This document shows, in pieces, positions 50,321 through 58,850 of a stretch of 64,000 nucleotides of DNA; positions within the stretch are counted from its first letter, which is position 1; each line of letters opens with the position of its first letter. Origin of the DNA: JAGVSZ01 sp035456405 (GTDB lineage: Bacteria; Pseudomonadota; Gammaproteobacteria; Burkholderiales; SG8-39); NCBI GenBank assembly GCA_035456405.1, contig DATIDG010000032.1, positions 1-64,000 of the forward strand. The letters are read 5' to 3'. A program made the translations under genes and the position numbers. The notes under the pieces were generated by a model that saw nothing but the letters and a program-made list of their open reading frames with translations, was not told the DNA's origin and did no database searches.

Positions 50321-51733
50321 ATGACGGCGCTCTTCGGGAAACCGCTCGCGGTCGTCAACGTCGGCCTCGCCTCGTTCGGCGAGAACGTCGCATCCGCGGG
50401 TGCGGCGGTCACGCATGTGCAGTGGAGTCCGCCCGGCGGCGACCCGGCCGCCGCGACCGCACTCGTGCGCCTCTGGGCCGACGCCTCGATCGACGCTGCC
50501 AACAGGAAGGCCTTCGACGCCTACCTGTCCGCCGAGCCGGCGCTGGAGGGCGTCGGCATCGCGCGCGAGGTCATCCCGGGTTTCCAGGAGCGCACGCTGC
50601 TGCACGCCGGCCCCCCGATCGAGTGGACGCGCATGGGTGGTGCGATGCGCGGCGCCGTGGTCGGGGCGTGCCTGCTCGAAGGCTGGGCGAAGGACCACGA
50701 CGCCGCGCGCGCGATGGCCGAGCGCGGCGAGATCCGCTTCGCCCCGTGCCACCACCACAGCGCGGTCGGCCCGATGGCGGGCATCATCAGCCCGTCGATG
50801 CCGGTCTGGATGCTCCGCAACCCGGCGCACGGCAATCGCGCGTTCAGCAACCTGAACGAGGGGCTCGGCAAGGTCCTGCGCTATGGCGCGAACGCCCCGG
50901 AGGTGCTAGCGAAGCTGAAGTGGATGGGCGACACGCTCGGCCCGGTGCTCGCGAAGGCGCTCGCCGCGACCGGACCGATCGAGCTCAAAGCCCTGATGGG
51001 ACGCGCCCTGCACATGGGCGACGAGATGCACAACCGCAACATGGCCTCGTCCGCGCTGCTGTTCAAGCGGCTCGTCGCCGGCATCCTCAAGTCGAACGTG
51101 CCCGCGGCCGAGGCGGCGGCGGTGATCGACTTCCTGAACGGCAACGACTTCTTCTTCCTGAACGTCGGCATGGCGGCCTGCAAGAGCATGCTCGACGCGG
51201 CGCACGGCGTGCCGCGGAGCACGATGGTTACCGTCATGGCACGCAACGGCACGGACTTCGGCATCCGCGTGAGCGGCGCCGGCGACCGCTGGTTCACCGC
51301 TCCGGCGCAGGTGCCGGACGGCCTGTTCTTCCCCGGCTACGGCCCGGGCGACGCCGGGCGCGACATCGGCGACAGCGCCATCACCGAGACGGCGGGGATC
51401 GGCGGCTTTGCAATGGCCGCGGCGCCCGCCATCGTGCAGTTCATCGGCGGCACGCCGCAGGTCGCGCTCGACAACACCTTGACGATGCAGCACATCACGC
51501 TCGGGCGCAACAACGCGTTCACCATTCCGATGCTCGATTTCGCCGGCACGCCGGCCGGCATCGACGTGCGCAAGGTCGTGGACACCGGCATCGCGCCGAT
51601 CATCAACACCGGCATCGCGCACCGGGAGGCCGGCGTCGGCCAAGTCGGGGCGGGCATCGTGCGCCCGCCGATGGAATGTTTCACCCAGGCGCTCGCCGCG
51701 CTCGCCGAGGGCGCCGGGAAGCGCGTGCTATAA
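50321..51733 (+). CDS. DUF1116 protein (AllG/YlbE/YahG-like)
   Basis: A 470-residue protein of the DUF1116 family. Recognisable stretches are KPLAVVNVGLASFGENV, LLHAGPPIEWTRMGGAMRGAVVGA, FAPCHHHSAVGPMAGIIS, MGDEMHNRNMASSALLFK and the C-terminal DTGIAPIINTGIAHREAGVGQVGAGIVRPPMECF. In E. coli the homologue works with FdrA in transcarbamoylation of oxamate/oxalurate. The pairing with FdrA is kept here within a ring-opening amidohydrolase cluster, so a ureido acid substrate is plausible. Confidence 0.88.
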   Translation: MTALFGKPLAVVNVGLASFGENVASAGAAVTHVQWSPPGGDPAAATALVRLWADASIDAANRKAFDAYLSAEPALEGVGIAREVIPGFQERTLLHAGPPIEWTRMGGAMRGAVVGACLLEGWAKDHDAARAMAERGEIRFAPCHHHSAVGPMAGIISPSMPVWMLRNPAHGNRAFSNLNEGLGKVLRYGANAPEVLAKLKWMGDTLGPVLAKALAATGPIELKALMGRALHMGDEMHNRNMASSALLFKRLVAGILKSNVPAAEAAAVIDFLNGNDFFFLNVGMAACKSMLDAAHGVPRSTMVTVMARNGTDFGIRVSGAGDRWFTAPAQVPDGLFFPGYGPGDAGRDIGDSAITETAGIGGFAMAAAPAIVQFIGGTPQVALDNTLTMQHITLGRNNAFTIPMLDFAGTPAGIDVRKVVDTGIAPIINTGIAHREAGVGQVGAGIVRPPMECFTQALAALAEGAGKRVL

Positions 51734-51760
51734 CGACGACCCCACGGAGGAAGAACCACC

Positions 51761-52720
51761 ATGCGTACGCATTCATTGCTCGGAGCAGTGCTCGTCGCCG
51801 CGCTCGCCGCGCCGGCGGTCGCGCAGGACAAGGTCAAGGTCGGCGTGTTCCCGGTCAGCTCGTCGCTGCCCTTCTTCGTCGCTCAGGACCGCGGTTTGTT
51901 CAAGGACCAGAAGCTCGAGGTCGAGATGGTGCGGCTCATCGGCGGTCCGCCGAACGTCTCGGGCCTGATCACGAATCAGATCGACGCCGCCGCGGTGCTG
52001 GTGACGATCGAGGGCATGAACGCGAATCTGAAGAAACCCGGGGTCGCCATGTACATCTCGGTCAACGGGCAGAACGCGCAGTACCAGATGGAGCAGTTCG
52101 TCGTGCGCAAGGGCGTCAACGCGCGCACGCTCGCCGACCTGAAGGGCAAGAAGATCATGAGCGCCCCCGGCCCGGCGAACGTCTCCATGGCCAGGGCGGT
52201 GCTGGCCGCGGTGGGGCTCAAGGAGGGCGACTACACACTCGACCAGCTCGACATGGGGCAGCACGTCAACGCGATGACCGCGGGCACCTTCGACGCCGGC
52301 TACACGCTCGAACCGAACGCCGCGATCATGCGGCAGAACGGCGTCGCGACGACGCTCGAGGCCGGCGTGATCGCCAAGTACATCCTCGGCGACCCGCGCG
52401 CGAACGCGTGGGTGGCCGGCGGCGTGATTTCGAGCGACTTCCTGAAGAACCGGCCCGACGTCGCCAAGCGTTACGCGGCCGCGTGGCTGAACGCGGTCGA
52501 CTTCATCAACGCAAACCCGAAAGAGGCGCGCAGACATCTCGCCAAGAACACGTTCACGCCCGACAACGTCGTCGACACGGTGCCGTTGGTGAAGTTCACG
52601 AAGGTGGCCGACCTCCTGAACACCGACCGCCAGGACTTCCAGACCTTCATCGACTACTCGACGCAGCTCGGCACGCTTCCGGAGCGGGTGGACGTCGCGA
52701 AGTACCTCCTGCGGTTCTGA
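51761..52720 (+). CDS. ABC transporter substrate-binding protein (NitT/TauT family)
   Basis: A 319-residue periplasmic receptor. It has a signal peptide (residues 1-21, cleavage after AVAQ) and then an SsuA/ThiY-like fold: VKVGVFPVSSSLPFFVAQDRGLF, then GGPPNVSGLITNQIDAA and a DLKGKKIMSAPGPANVS domain-crossing segment. It should bind the ligand imported by the transporter at 47035-48755. Being separated from its ATPase and permease by the FdrA and DUF1116 genes suggests that transport and metabolism are one unit. The stop overlaps the amidase start (TGATG). Confidence 0.9.
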   Translation: MRTHSLLGAVLVAALAAPAVAQDKVKVGVFPVSSSLPFFVAQDRGLFKDQKLEVEMVRLIGGPPNVSGLITNQIDAAAVLVTIEGMNANLKKPGVAMYISVNGQNAQYQMEQFVVRKGVNARTLADLKGKKIMSAPGPANVSMARAVLAAVGLKEGDYTLDQLDMGQHVNAMTAGTFDAGYTLEPNAAIMRQNGVATTLEAGVIAKYILGDPRANAWVAGGVISSDFLKNRPDVAKRYAAAWLNAVDFINANPKEARRHLAKNTFTPDNVVDTVPLVKFTKVADLLNTDRQDFQTFIDYSTQLGTLPERVDVAKYLLRF

Positions 52721-54132
52721 TGGCCGACGGCCTGCACCGGCGGTCCGCGCGCGAGCTCGCAAAGCTCGTGCGCGAGAGGCGCGCGAGCGCCGTCGAGGTT
52801 CTGGAAGCGCATCTCGCCGCGATCGAGCGCGCGAATGCGCCCGTCAACGCCTTCGTGACGCTCGCCGCAGATCAGGCCCGGACGGCTGCGCACGCGGTGG
52901 ATGCTGCGGTCGCTCGCGGCGGGGCATTGCCGTCGCTCGCCGGCGTGCCGGTCGGCATCAAGGACATCACCCCGACTGCCGGCATCCGCACGACCTGGGG
53001 CTCCGAGCTCTATGCCGACCACGTGCCGGCCGAGGACGGGGAGACCGTCGTCAGCCTCCGGCGCGCGGGCTGCGTTGTCATCGGCAAGACCAACACGCCG
53101 GAATTCGCCGCCGGCGGCAACACAGTCAACCGCGTATTCGGGGCGACGCGCAATCCGTGGGATCTCCGCATGTCCGCCAGCGGATCGACCGGCGGCGGCG
53201 CGGCTGCGCTCGCCGCGGCGCTCGTCCCGCTTGCCGAAGGCTCGGACTTCGGCGGCTCGTTGCGCACGCCGGCGTCGTTCTGCGGCGTCGTGGGCTTGCG
53301 CACCTCGACCGGCCTGGTGGCGCGCTACCCGATGAACATGCCGTGGCACTCGCAGAACGTCGCCGGCCCGATGGCGCGCGACGCCGAGGATTGCGCGCTG
53401 ATGCTGGACGCGATGACCGGCTTCTCGCTCAAGCTGCCGTCGTCGGTGCCGCCGCCGTGGCCGAGTGTCCACGCGATCGTGGCGCGCACCGACAGTCTCC
53501 GCGGGATCCGGCTCGCCTACGCGCCGGACATCGGCGGCACGGGGATCGACCCGGAGGTGGCGCGCGTCTGCAGCGACGCGGCGCGCGCGCTCGAGCGCGA
53601 CGGCGCGACTGTCGAGGAGGTCCGGGCCGACTTCTCCGACGGAACGGAGGCGTTCATCACGCTGCGCGGCGAGTCGATGGTGGGCAATCACCTCGACCGG
53701 CTCGACAAGCTCGATCGCCTCAATCCCAACCTGGCGGGCAACATCCGGCTCGGGCTAGACGCGAAGATCCTCGACATCGCGCGCGCCGAGCGCAAGCGCG
53801 CCGATATCTTCCACCGCTGGCGCGCGCTGTTCGAGCAATACGACCTCGTGCTGACGCCGTGCTCGCCGGTGCCGCCGTTCCCGGTCGACCGGAACTATCC
53901 GACCGAGATCGCCGGCAGGAAACTCGACAACTACATTTCCTGGATCGCGCAGACTTTCCTCGTGTCGCTCGCGACGCTGCCGGCGGCGAGCGCCCCCGCC
54001 GGCCTGACCGCGTCGCGGCTGCCGGTGGGCCTGCAGATCGTTGGCCCGCGCTTCTCCGAGCCGAAGATCCTCGCGTGCGCGAAGTTCGTGGAGCGCGTTA
54101 ACCCGCTCGGCTGGGCGCCGCACGCCGCGTGA
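52720..54132 (+). CDS. amidase signature family amidase
   Basis: A 470-residue AS-family hydrolase with a complete Ser-cisSer-Lys triad: K81 (GVPVGIKD), S156 (ASGSTGGG) and S180 (GSDFGGSLRTPA). The 75- and 24-residue spacings equal those of fatty acid amide hydrolase. Thr157 replaces the Ser that usually follows the cis-Ser. It hydrolyses an amide; in this cluster a malonamate, ureido acid or carboxybiuret-type substrate is likely. It is the last gene of the cluster and its 3' end overlaps the convergent hydrolase by 35 bp. Confidence 0.9.
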   Translation: MADGLHRRSARELAKLVRERRASAVEVLEAHLAAIERANAPVNAFVTLAADQARTAAHAVDAAVARGGALPSLAGVPVGIKDITPTAGIRTTWGSELYADHVPAEDGETVVSLRRAGCVVIGKTNTPEFAAGGNTVNRVFGATRNPWDLRMSASGSTGGGAAALAAALVPLAEGSDFGGSLRTPASFCGVVGLRTSTGLVARYPMNMPWHSQNVAGPMARDAEDCALMLDAMTGFSLKLPSSVPPPWPSVHAIVARTDSLRGIRLAYAPDIGGTGIDPEVARVCSDAARALERDGATVEEVRADFSDGTEAFITLRGESMVGNHLDRLDKLDRLNPNLAGNIRLGLDAKILDIARAERKRADIFHRWRALFEQYDLVLTPCSPVPPFPVDRNYPTEIAGRKLDNYISWIAQTFLVSLATLPAASAPAGLTASRLPVGLQIVGPRFSEPKILACAKFVERVNPLGWAPHAA

Positions 54133-54991
54133 GTGCGGCGAGCGCCCGGTTCACGCCCGGCCCCAGCAGCTGCTCGACGGCGCCCTGGTACTCCCGGGTG
54201 CCGACGGCCGCCGCATCGCTGTGCGCCGCTTCCTCGACGAGCAGCAGGGACTTCCGCCCGGTGGCCCGCATGTAAAGCTCGACGCCCATCGCCGGCGGCA
54301 CGAGCTTGTCGCGCTTGCCGTGGATGACGAGGATTGGGGCGCTGAGTCGCCTGAGCTTCCCCGCCGGATCGAAGCGACCGGCGAGAATCGCATCGACGGG
54401 ATACAGCGCCTCGACCCACGAGCCGCGCAGCAGCTCGCGCATCGACGTCGGCGCGCCCTCGATGGCCACGCCGCTCACATCGGGGTAGCGCGCAGCGAGC
54501 TCGAGCGCAGGGGCCGCGCCGAGCGAATGGCCGTAGACGAAGCGGCGACCGGCATCGGGCTGGTGCCAGCGAAGCTCGTGCCACGCAGCCTCCGCGTCCT
54601 CGTACATGCTCGATTCGGTCAGGGGACCGCGGTCGCTCCGGCCGAGGCCGCGGTAGTCGATCATCAGCACCGCGGCGCCGGCGGCGTGGATCGCGGCGGC
54701 CGTGTGCACCATGCCCGCCTTGGAGCGCCCGGTTCCGGGCAGGACCAGGACGGCCGGCGCGTCCCGGCCGTTGGGCAGCCACCAGCCGTGGACGAGCGCG
54801 CGGTTCGGGCCCGCGCGGAGCCACACCTCGCGATAGTCGATGCCGAGCATGCCGGGGCTGTGCGGGGCCTCAGGCTCCGGAAAGTCCATGAAGCGGTCCG
54901 GGCTGCGCCAGAGGAGCGCCGCCCCCGTCGCATAGATCCCGGCCGCTGCTGCGGCGAGAGCGAGCACCACGCGCCGGATCGTTCGCGACAT
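54098..54991 (-). CDS. alpha/beta hydrolase, membrane-anchored or exported
   Basis: A 297-residue protein with an N-terminal hydrophobic segment (about residues 6-27) that is a signal peptide or anchor. A serine-hydrolase domain of BEM46/ABHD13 type follows. VLPGTGRSKAGMVH is the oxyanion loop, YGHSLGAA the nucleophile elbow, VIHGKRDKLVP the acid-bearing strand, and a His lies in EEAAHSDA. It probably acts on lipids or esters at the inner membrane. Its last 35 bp overlap the amidase gene on the other strand. Confidence 0.82.
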   Translation of the reverse strand: MSRTIRRVVLALAAAAAGIYATGAALLWRSPDRFMDFPEPEAPHSPGMLGIDYREVWLRAGPNRALVHGWWLPNGRDAPAVLVLPGTGRSKAGMVHTAAAIHAAGAAVLMIDYRGLGRSDRGPLTESSMYEDAEAAWHELRWHQPDAGRRFVYGHSLGAAPALELAARYPDVSGVAIEGAPTSMRELLRGSWVEALYPVDAILAGRFDPAGKLRRLSAPILVIHGKRDKLVPPAMGVELYMRATGRKSLLLVEEAAHSDAAAVGTREYQGAVEQLLGPGVNRALAALTRRAAPSRAG

Positions 54992-55066
54992 GCGGCACAG
55001 CGTACTCCCGGACCGCCGCGGGGTGGTAGGGCAACGCGCCCGACCGCGACCCGTGCCTGCGTACTG

Positions 55067-55564
55067 CTAGGGTGCGAGATCGGCGCGGCGCGCCCGGATG
55101 TGGATATGCCTGAACCACGCCTGCACCGCGATGGCATCGTCCTCCCACAAGGGCACCGCGAGGTCGGCGTTGAGATACTTCACCTGGACGTAGTGCGCGA
55201 GCTCGTGGGCGAGGGACTCATCGATGGTGCGACCGAGCTGGGCGTAGACCGAAGGATCGTCGATGAGGTAGATCTCGTTCCGCTCGACCGCGTAGGCGTT
55301 GCCGAAGACGTGCGGTCGAAATCCCCACTGCGCGCCTATTGCGTCGCGAAACTCCGCGATCGGCGTCGCGCTTTCAAAGCGCACCGTGGGTGGTGGGATT
55401 TCTGGACGGAGCCGCACGCCCAGGCGCTCGGCGACCTGCGCGAGGACGAATTGCGGGTCCAGGCGCGGGCGCAGCGGTTCGGCGGGCGCATCGGCCGCCG
55501 CCGCGGGCGCCATCAAGCCGGCGCCTGCGGCGACGCTGGCGGCGCAGCGAGTAACCCCGCGCAT
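55067..55564 (-). CDS. putative secreted protein with an HExxH metalloprotease-like motif
   Basis: A 165-residue protein with a signal peptide (residues 1-24, ending PAAAAD) and a zinc-binding motif HELAHYVQVKYL near residue 126, in ESLAHELAHYVQ. The family is not one I can name with confidence. A small gluzincin-like domain or an inactive relative is possible. The start at 55564 (MRGVTRC) is chosen because the longer frame upstream is arginine-rich and overlaps another small gene. Confidence 0.6.
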   Translation of the reverse strand: MRGVTRCAASVAAGAGLMAPAAAADAPAEPLRPRLDPQFVLAQVAERLGVRLRPEIPPPTVRFESATPIAEFRDAIGAQWGFRPHVFGNAYAVERNEIYLIDDPSVYAQLGRTIDESLAHELAHYVQVKYLNADLAVPLWEDDAIAVQAWFRHIHIRARRADLAP

Positions 55565-55716
55565 GCGTTCGCTACCGCGATCCCGCCTCGTCCGACGCGA
55601 CCCGGCGCACGGGATCGCACGCCGCCTCGGCGCGCAGGCGCATCGTTCGAGTACGCGATCGACGGGATCAGGATTGCGGCGGCGATCACCGCGATAGCGA
55701 TCAGCTTGGTCTTCAT
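55513..55716 (-). CDS. small secreted protein, hypothetical
   Basis: A 67-residue frame starting MKTKLIAIAVIAAAILIPSIAYS, a textbook signal peptide, with a short basic, proline/alanine-rich mature part. It overlaps the start of the HExxH gene by 52 bp in another frame. It begins 14 bp after the AEC transporter gene on the same strand, so it would be translated from the same mRNA. No family recognised. Confidence 0.45.
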   Translation of the reverse strand: MKTKLIAIAVIAAAILIPSIAYSNDAPARRGGVRSRAPGRVGRGGIAVANACAGLLAAPPASPQAPA

Positions 55717-55730
55717 CGTCTCTACTCTGA

Positions 55731-56636
55731 TCACAGCATTTCAAGGACGTACCACCAGGCCGGCACGGTCAGGAACGAGAGCGGGATCCCGATCCCGACC
55801 ATGAGCGTCGTCAGCGGCGGGTCGAGTTTATGTTCGGTCGCGACGATCGCGGCGCCGATCATCGGCGCCATCGCCGCTTCGAAGAAGATGATTCGCGTGT
55901 GATCGGTGTCGACGCCGGCCAGCGCCACAAACAGGCCCACCAGCACCGCGGGGCCGACTACGAGCTTGAAGCCGAGGCCGAGCGCGAGCTTGCTTGCATT
56001 GCCCGCTAGCGCGGCAAGCCGGATCTGCGCGCCCACCGACACGAGCGCGAGCGGCGCAAGCGTGTCGCCAAGGCGCGAGAGCGTAACCGCGAGCCACTCC
56101 GGGTACTCGAACGGGCGCAGCAGGAGCGCTGCGAGCACTGCGACGAGGGGCGGAAACAGCACGATCTTGCGAGCGATCGCGCGGCGATCGAGCGCGGCGC
56201 CCGAGTACATCGCCGCGACGACGATCCCGAGCGTGGCGAGCGCGAGATACGAGCCGAGCTGGTCGATCACCAGCCCGAGGGCGACGCCGCCCGAGCCGTA
56301 GAACGCCTCGATCATCGGCACGCCGAGGAAGGAGGTGTTCGCGAGACCGCCGGTGAGCGTCAGCGCGCCCACCGACTGCGGCGCGAGGCCCGCCGCGCGT
56401 CCGACGATGCCGAAGAACGCAATGCTGAACGCGAACAGCACCCAGGCGACCGCGGCGGCGAGGATGAGCGCCAGGCTCAGCTCGACGGCGTGCAGGTGCT
56501 TGAGGATCAGCGCCGGCAGCGCGACGTTGATAATGAAGGCGTTGAGCGTGACGGGTCCGTTCTCGGGCAGGCGGCCCGAGCGGCGCAGCGCGACGCCGAG
56601 CGCGAAGCAGCCGACGAGTAATGCGAGGTTGTGCAT
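55731..56636 (-). CDS. AEC family transporter (auxin efflux carrier-like)
   Basis: A 301-residue membrane protein with ten hydrophobic segments in two halves. FIINVALPALILKHL in the first half and LGIPLSF-like segments in the second carry the helix-breaking residues of the BASS/AEC fold. GLANTSFLGVPMIEAFYG is a family stretch. Bacterial AEC proteins export or take up carboxylates such as malonate or malate. A malonate role would fit the proposed pyrimidine pathway, but the gene is on the other strand and unlinked by operon. Confidence 0.85.
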   Translation of the reverse strand: MHNLALLVGCFALGVALRRSGRLPENGPVTLNAFIINVALPALILKHLHAVELSLALILAAAVAWVLFAFSIAFFGIVGRAAGLAPQSVGALTLTGGLANTSFLGVPMIEAFYGSGGVALGLVIDQLGSYLALATLGIVVAAMYSGAALDRRAIARKIVLFPPLVAVLAALLLRPFEYPEWLAVTLSRLGDTLAPLALVSVGAQIRLAALAGNASKLALGLGFKLVVGPAVLVGLFVALAGVDTDHTRIIFFEAAMAPMIGAAIVATEHKLDPPLTTLMVGIGIPLSFLTVPAWWYVLEML

Positions 56637-56745
56637 GGCGTGAATCTCCGGGCGCCATGGTCGATGGCGGCGGCGTACACGCGGCTTACCGATCGGTGCA
56701 CGGACGGGTTAATCCGCTAGCAGCAGTGCGCGTAATAATCCCGTC

Positions 56746-57468
56746 ATGGAATGGGCCGTCGTCCTGGTCGTCGGGCTCGCGGCCGGCACGCTCGGGGGGA
56801 TCGTCGGCTTCGGCACGTCGATCATGCTGCTGCCGCCGCTGGTGGTCTTCTTCGGACCGAAGGAGGCGGTGCCGATCATGGCGATCACCGCGCTGATGGC
56901 GAACGCCTCGCGCGCGGCGGTCTGGTGGCGCGAGATCGACTGGCGGGCGTGCGCCGTCTACGGCGCAACCGCCGCGCCCGCGGCCGCGCTCGGGGCCGCG
57001 ACACTCGTGGCGATGAGTTCGGTCGCGATCGAGGTCGCGCTTGGGACCTTCTTTCTCTTGATGATCCCCGTGCGGCGCAAGCTCGTCGCGAGCGGCTTCC
57101 GGATCCGCCTCTGGCACCTCGGCGTCGTCGGCGCGGTCATCGGGTACCTCACCGGAATCGTGGCCTCGACCGGGCCGATCAACACGCCGTTCTTTCTAGC
57201 GTACGGTTTGCTGAAGGGCGCATTCCTCGCGACCGAGGCGCTCGCCTCGCTCTCGATGTACGTGGCGAAGGCGCTCGCCTTCAATCAGCTCGGCGCGCTG
57301 CCGTGGGCGACCTTCGCAAAGGGACTCATCGTCGGGTCCGCCGTGATGGTCGGGTCGTATGCGGCGAAGCCGTTCGTGCTGCGCATGGCGCCGGAGCGGT
57401 TCCGGCTGCTGATGGACGCGCTCATGCTCGTCGCCGGCGCGACCATGATCGTGACCGCGCTCGCGTGA
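56746..57468 (+). CDS. TauE/SafE family sulfite exporter-like protein
   Basis: A 240-residue membrane protein with about seven hydrophobic segments and two family repeats: GTLGGIVGFGTSIMLLPPLVV and VVGAVIGYLTGIVASTGPINTPFFLAYGL. The family exports sulfite, sulfoacetate or other small anions, and the ligand is unknown here. It lies divergent from the AEC gene with a 109-bp shared upstream region. Confidence 0.87.
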   Translation: MEWAVVLVVGLAAGTLGGIVGFGTSIMLLPPLVVFFGPKEAVPIMAITALMANASRAAVWWREIDWRACAVYGATAAPAAALGAATLVAMSSVAIEVALGTFFLLMIPVRRKLVASGFRIRLWHLGVVGAVIGYLTGIVASTGPINTPFFLAYGLLKGAFLATEALASLSMYVAKALAFNQLGALPWATFAKGLIVGSAVMVGSYAAKPFVLRMAPERFRLLMDALMLVAGATMIVTALA

Positions 57469-57586
57469 TGCCCGCCGAGTGTCCGGGATTAGGCCGGACG
57501 GTCGACGAGATCGGTAAGCAGTCGGTAGGCGCCGCGGCGTTAGCCTCCGCCAGCTCCCACTGTCGGGAACCCACGTGAGGACGATA

Positions 57587-57775
57587 ATGAAGATCGCTGG
57601 ATACGCGCTCAATGCGTGTGCGTTCGCATTCGGCGCATGGATCGCCTCGACGGCGCTCGAATCGGAGGCCGCGAGTGCGACGGACGCGCCGCCCGCGGCG
57701 GGCGGCGATCCCGCGGATTCGACGATCGCGGCGCCGACGACCGTCGATTACGGCCCCCACCTCGAGCCGCGCTGA
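57587..57775 (+). CDS. small hypothetical membrane or secreted protein
   Basis: A 62-residue protein with one N-terminal hydrophobic segment (IAGYALNACAFAFGAWIAS) and a short Asp/Pro/Ala-rich tail ending DYGPHLEPR. A GAGG site lies about 7 bases before the ATG at 57587; the in-frame GTG at 57575 is the alternative. It ends 12 bp from the convergent glycerophosphodiesterase gene. No family recognised; it may be a lineage-specific gene. Confidence 0.45.
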   Translation: MKIAGYALNACAFAFGAWIASTALESEAASATDAPPAAGGDPADSTIAAPTTVDYGPHLEPR

Positions 57776-57787
57776 GCCTGCCCGCCG

Positions 57788-58765
57788 TCAGGGCGTGACC
57801 GGGGTCGCGCGCGGCAGCGGCATGCTCTTCGCCGCCATGATCTCGCGCAGCCGGTCGGGATAGTCGGTGATGAGGCCGTCAACGCCCCAGTCGATCAGGC
57901 GCTCTATGTCGGCGCGGTCGTTGACGGTCCAGGGCAGCACCGTGAGGCCGAGCGCTTTCGCCTCCTTGAGCGCCGCCTCGGTGAGGTCGACGTAGTTCGG
58001 CGACCAGATCTTTCCGCCCGCCGCCTGCACCATCTTCGGCACCGAGCCGTGATCGCGGAAGCGGACGCCGGCGGTCCAGGGCGAGTCCTCGCGATGCCCG
58101 GCCTCGATGTTGTCGAGCGACTGCTGCTGCGAGGTCAGGTACGAGGCCGCGACCTCCGGTGCCTCCTCCCGCACGATCGCGAGCGTGCGCCAGTCGAACG
58201 ACTGGATCGTCGTGCGCCCCGCCATGCCGTTGTCGCGGATCACCTTGATCAGCGCGCGCGTGAACGTTGCCGGGTCGGCGGTGTCCTCCGGCGCCTCCGG
58301 CGAAATCTTCGTCTCGATGTTGAAGCGCACCTCCGCGTTCCGCGCGTGGCGCGTGAGCTCGAACACCTCTTCGAGCGTGGGGACGCGCACCTTGTCCTGG
58401 CGCCGCTGGTCGGGAAACCGCTTCGAGTAGTCGCTGCCCGGGCGGATGCGGCCGACGTCGTAGCGCTGCAGCTCCCGGTAGGTCAGCTCGCGGATCGCGG
58501 GCGTGCGACCCCTCAGCCACCGTCCGTCCGAGCCGCGCGCGATGTCCGGGTTGAGCCGGCGGTCGTGGGCGATCACCACGACGCCGTCCTCGGTGAGGCC
58601 GGCATCCATCTCGAGGGTGGTCACGCCGATCGACAGTGCGCGCGCGAAGGCGGGCAGGGTGTTCTCTGGCGCCAGCCCGCGAGCGCCGCGGTGGCCCTGG
58701 AGGTCGAAGGCGGCGGCGGTGGTGGTCATGAGCGCGAGAGCGAGCGCGAGGGGGGGACGGAGCAC
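57788..58765 (-). CDS. glpQ: glycerophosphodiester phosphodiesterase, periplasmic
   Basis: A 325-residue GlpQ/GDPD-type protein with a signal peptide (about residues 1-19) and a TIM barrel. Catalytic motifs are QGHRGARGLAPENTLPAF and LEMDAGLTEDGVVVIAHD, and calcium ligands appear in VRFNIETK. The C-terminal WTVNDRADIERLIDWGVDGLITDYPD is the usual end of the barrel. It splits glycerophosphodiesters to glycerol 3-phosphate and an alcohol in the periplasm. Its start region is divergent from the paaY-like gene. Confidence 0.9.
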   Translation of the reverse strand: MLRPPLALALALMTTTAAAFDLQGHRGARGLAPENTLPAFARALSIGVTTLEMDAGLTEDGVVVIAHDRRLNPDIARGSDGRWLRGRTPAIRELTYRELQRYDVGRIRPGSDYSKRFPDQRRQDKVRVPTLEEVFELTRHARNAEVRFNIETKISPEAPEDTADPATFTRALIKVIRDNGMAGRTTIQSFDWRTLAIVREEAPEVAASYLTSQQQSLDNIEAGHREDSPWTAGVRFRDHGSVPKMVQAAGGKIWSPNYVDLTEAALKEAKALGLTVLPWTVNDRADIERLIDWGVDGLITDYPDRLREIMAAKSMPLPRATPVTP

Positions 58766-58850
58766 GGGTTGGGCTAGAATCCGATGCGTTCGACTGCGGC
58801 GCCAAGTCTATATCGGTGCCGCGACTTCCGACACCGCCCCGGAAACCGCC

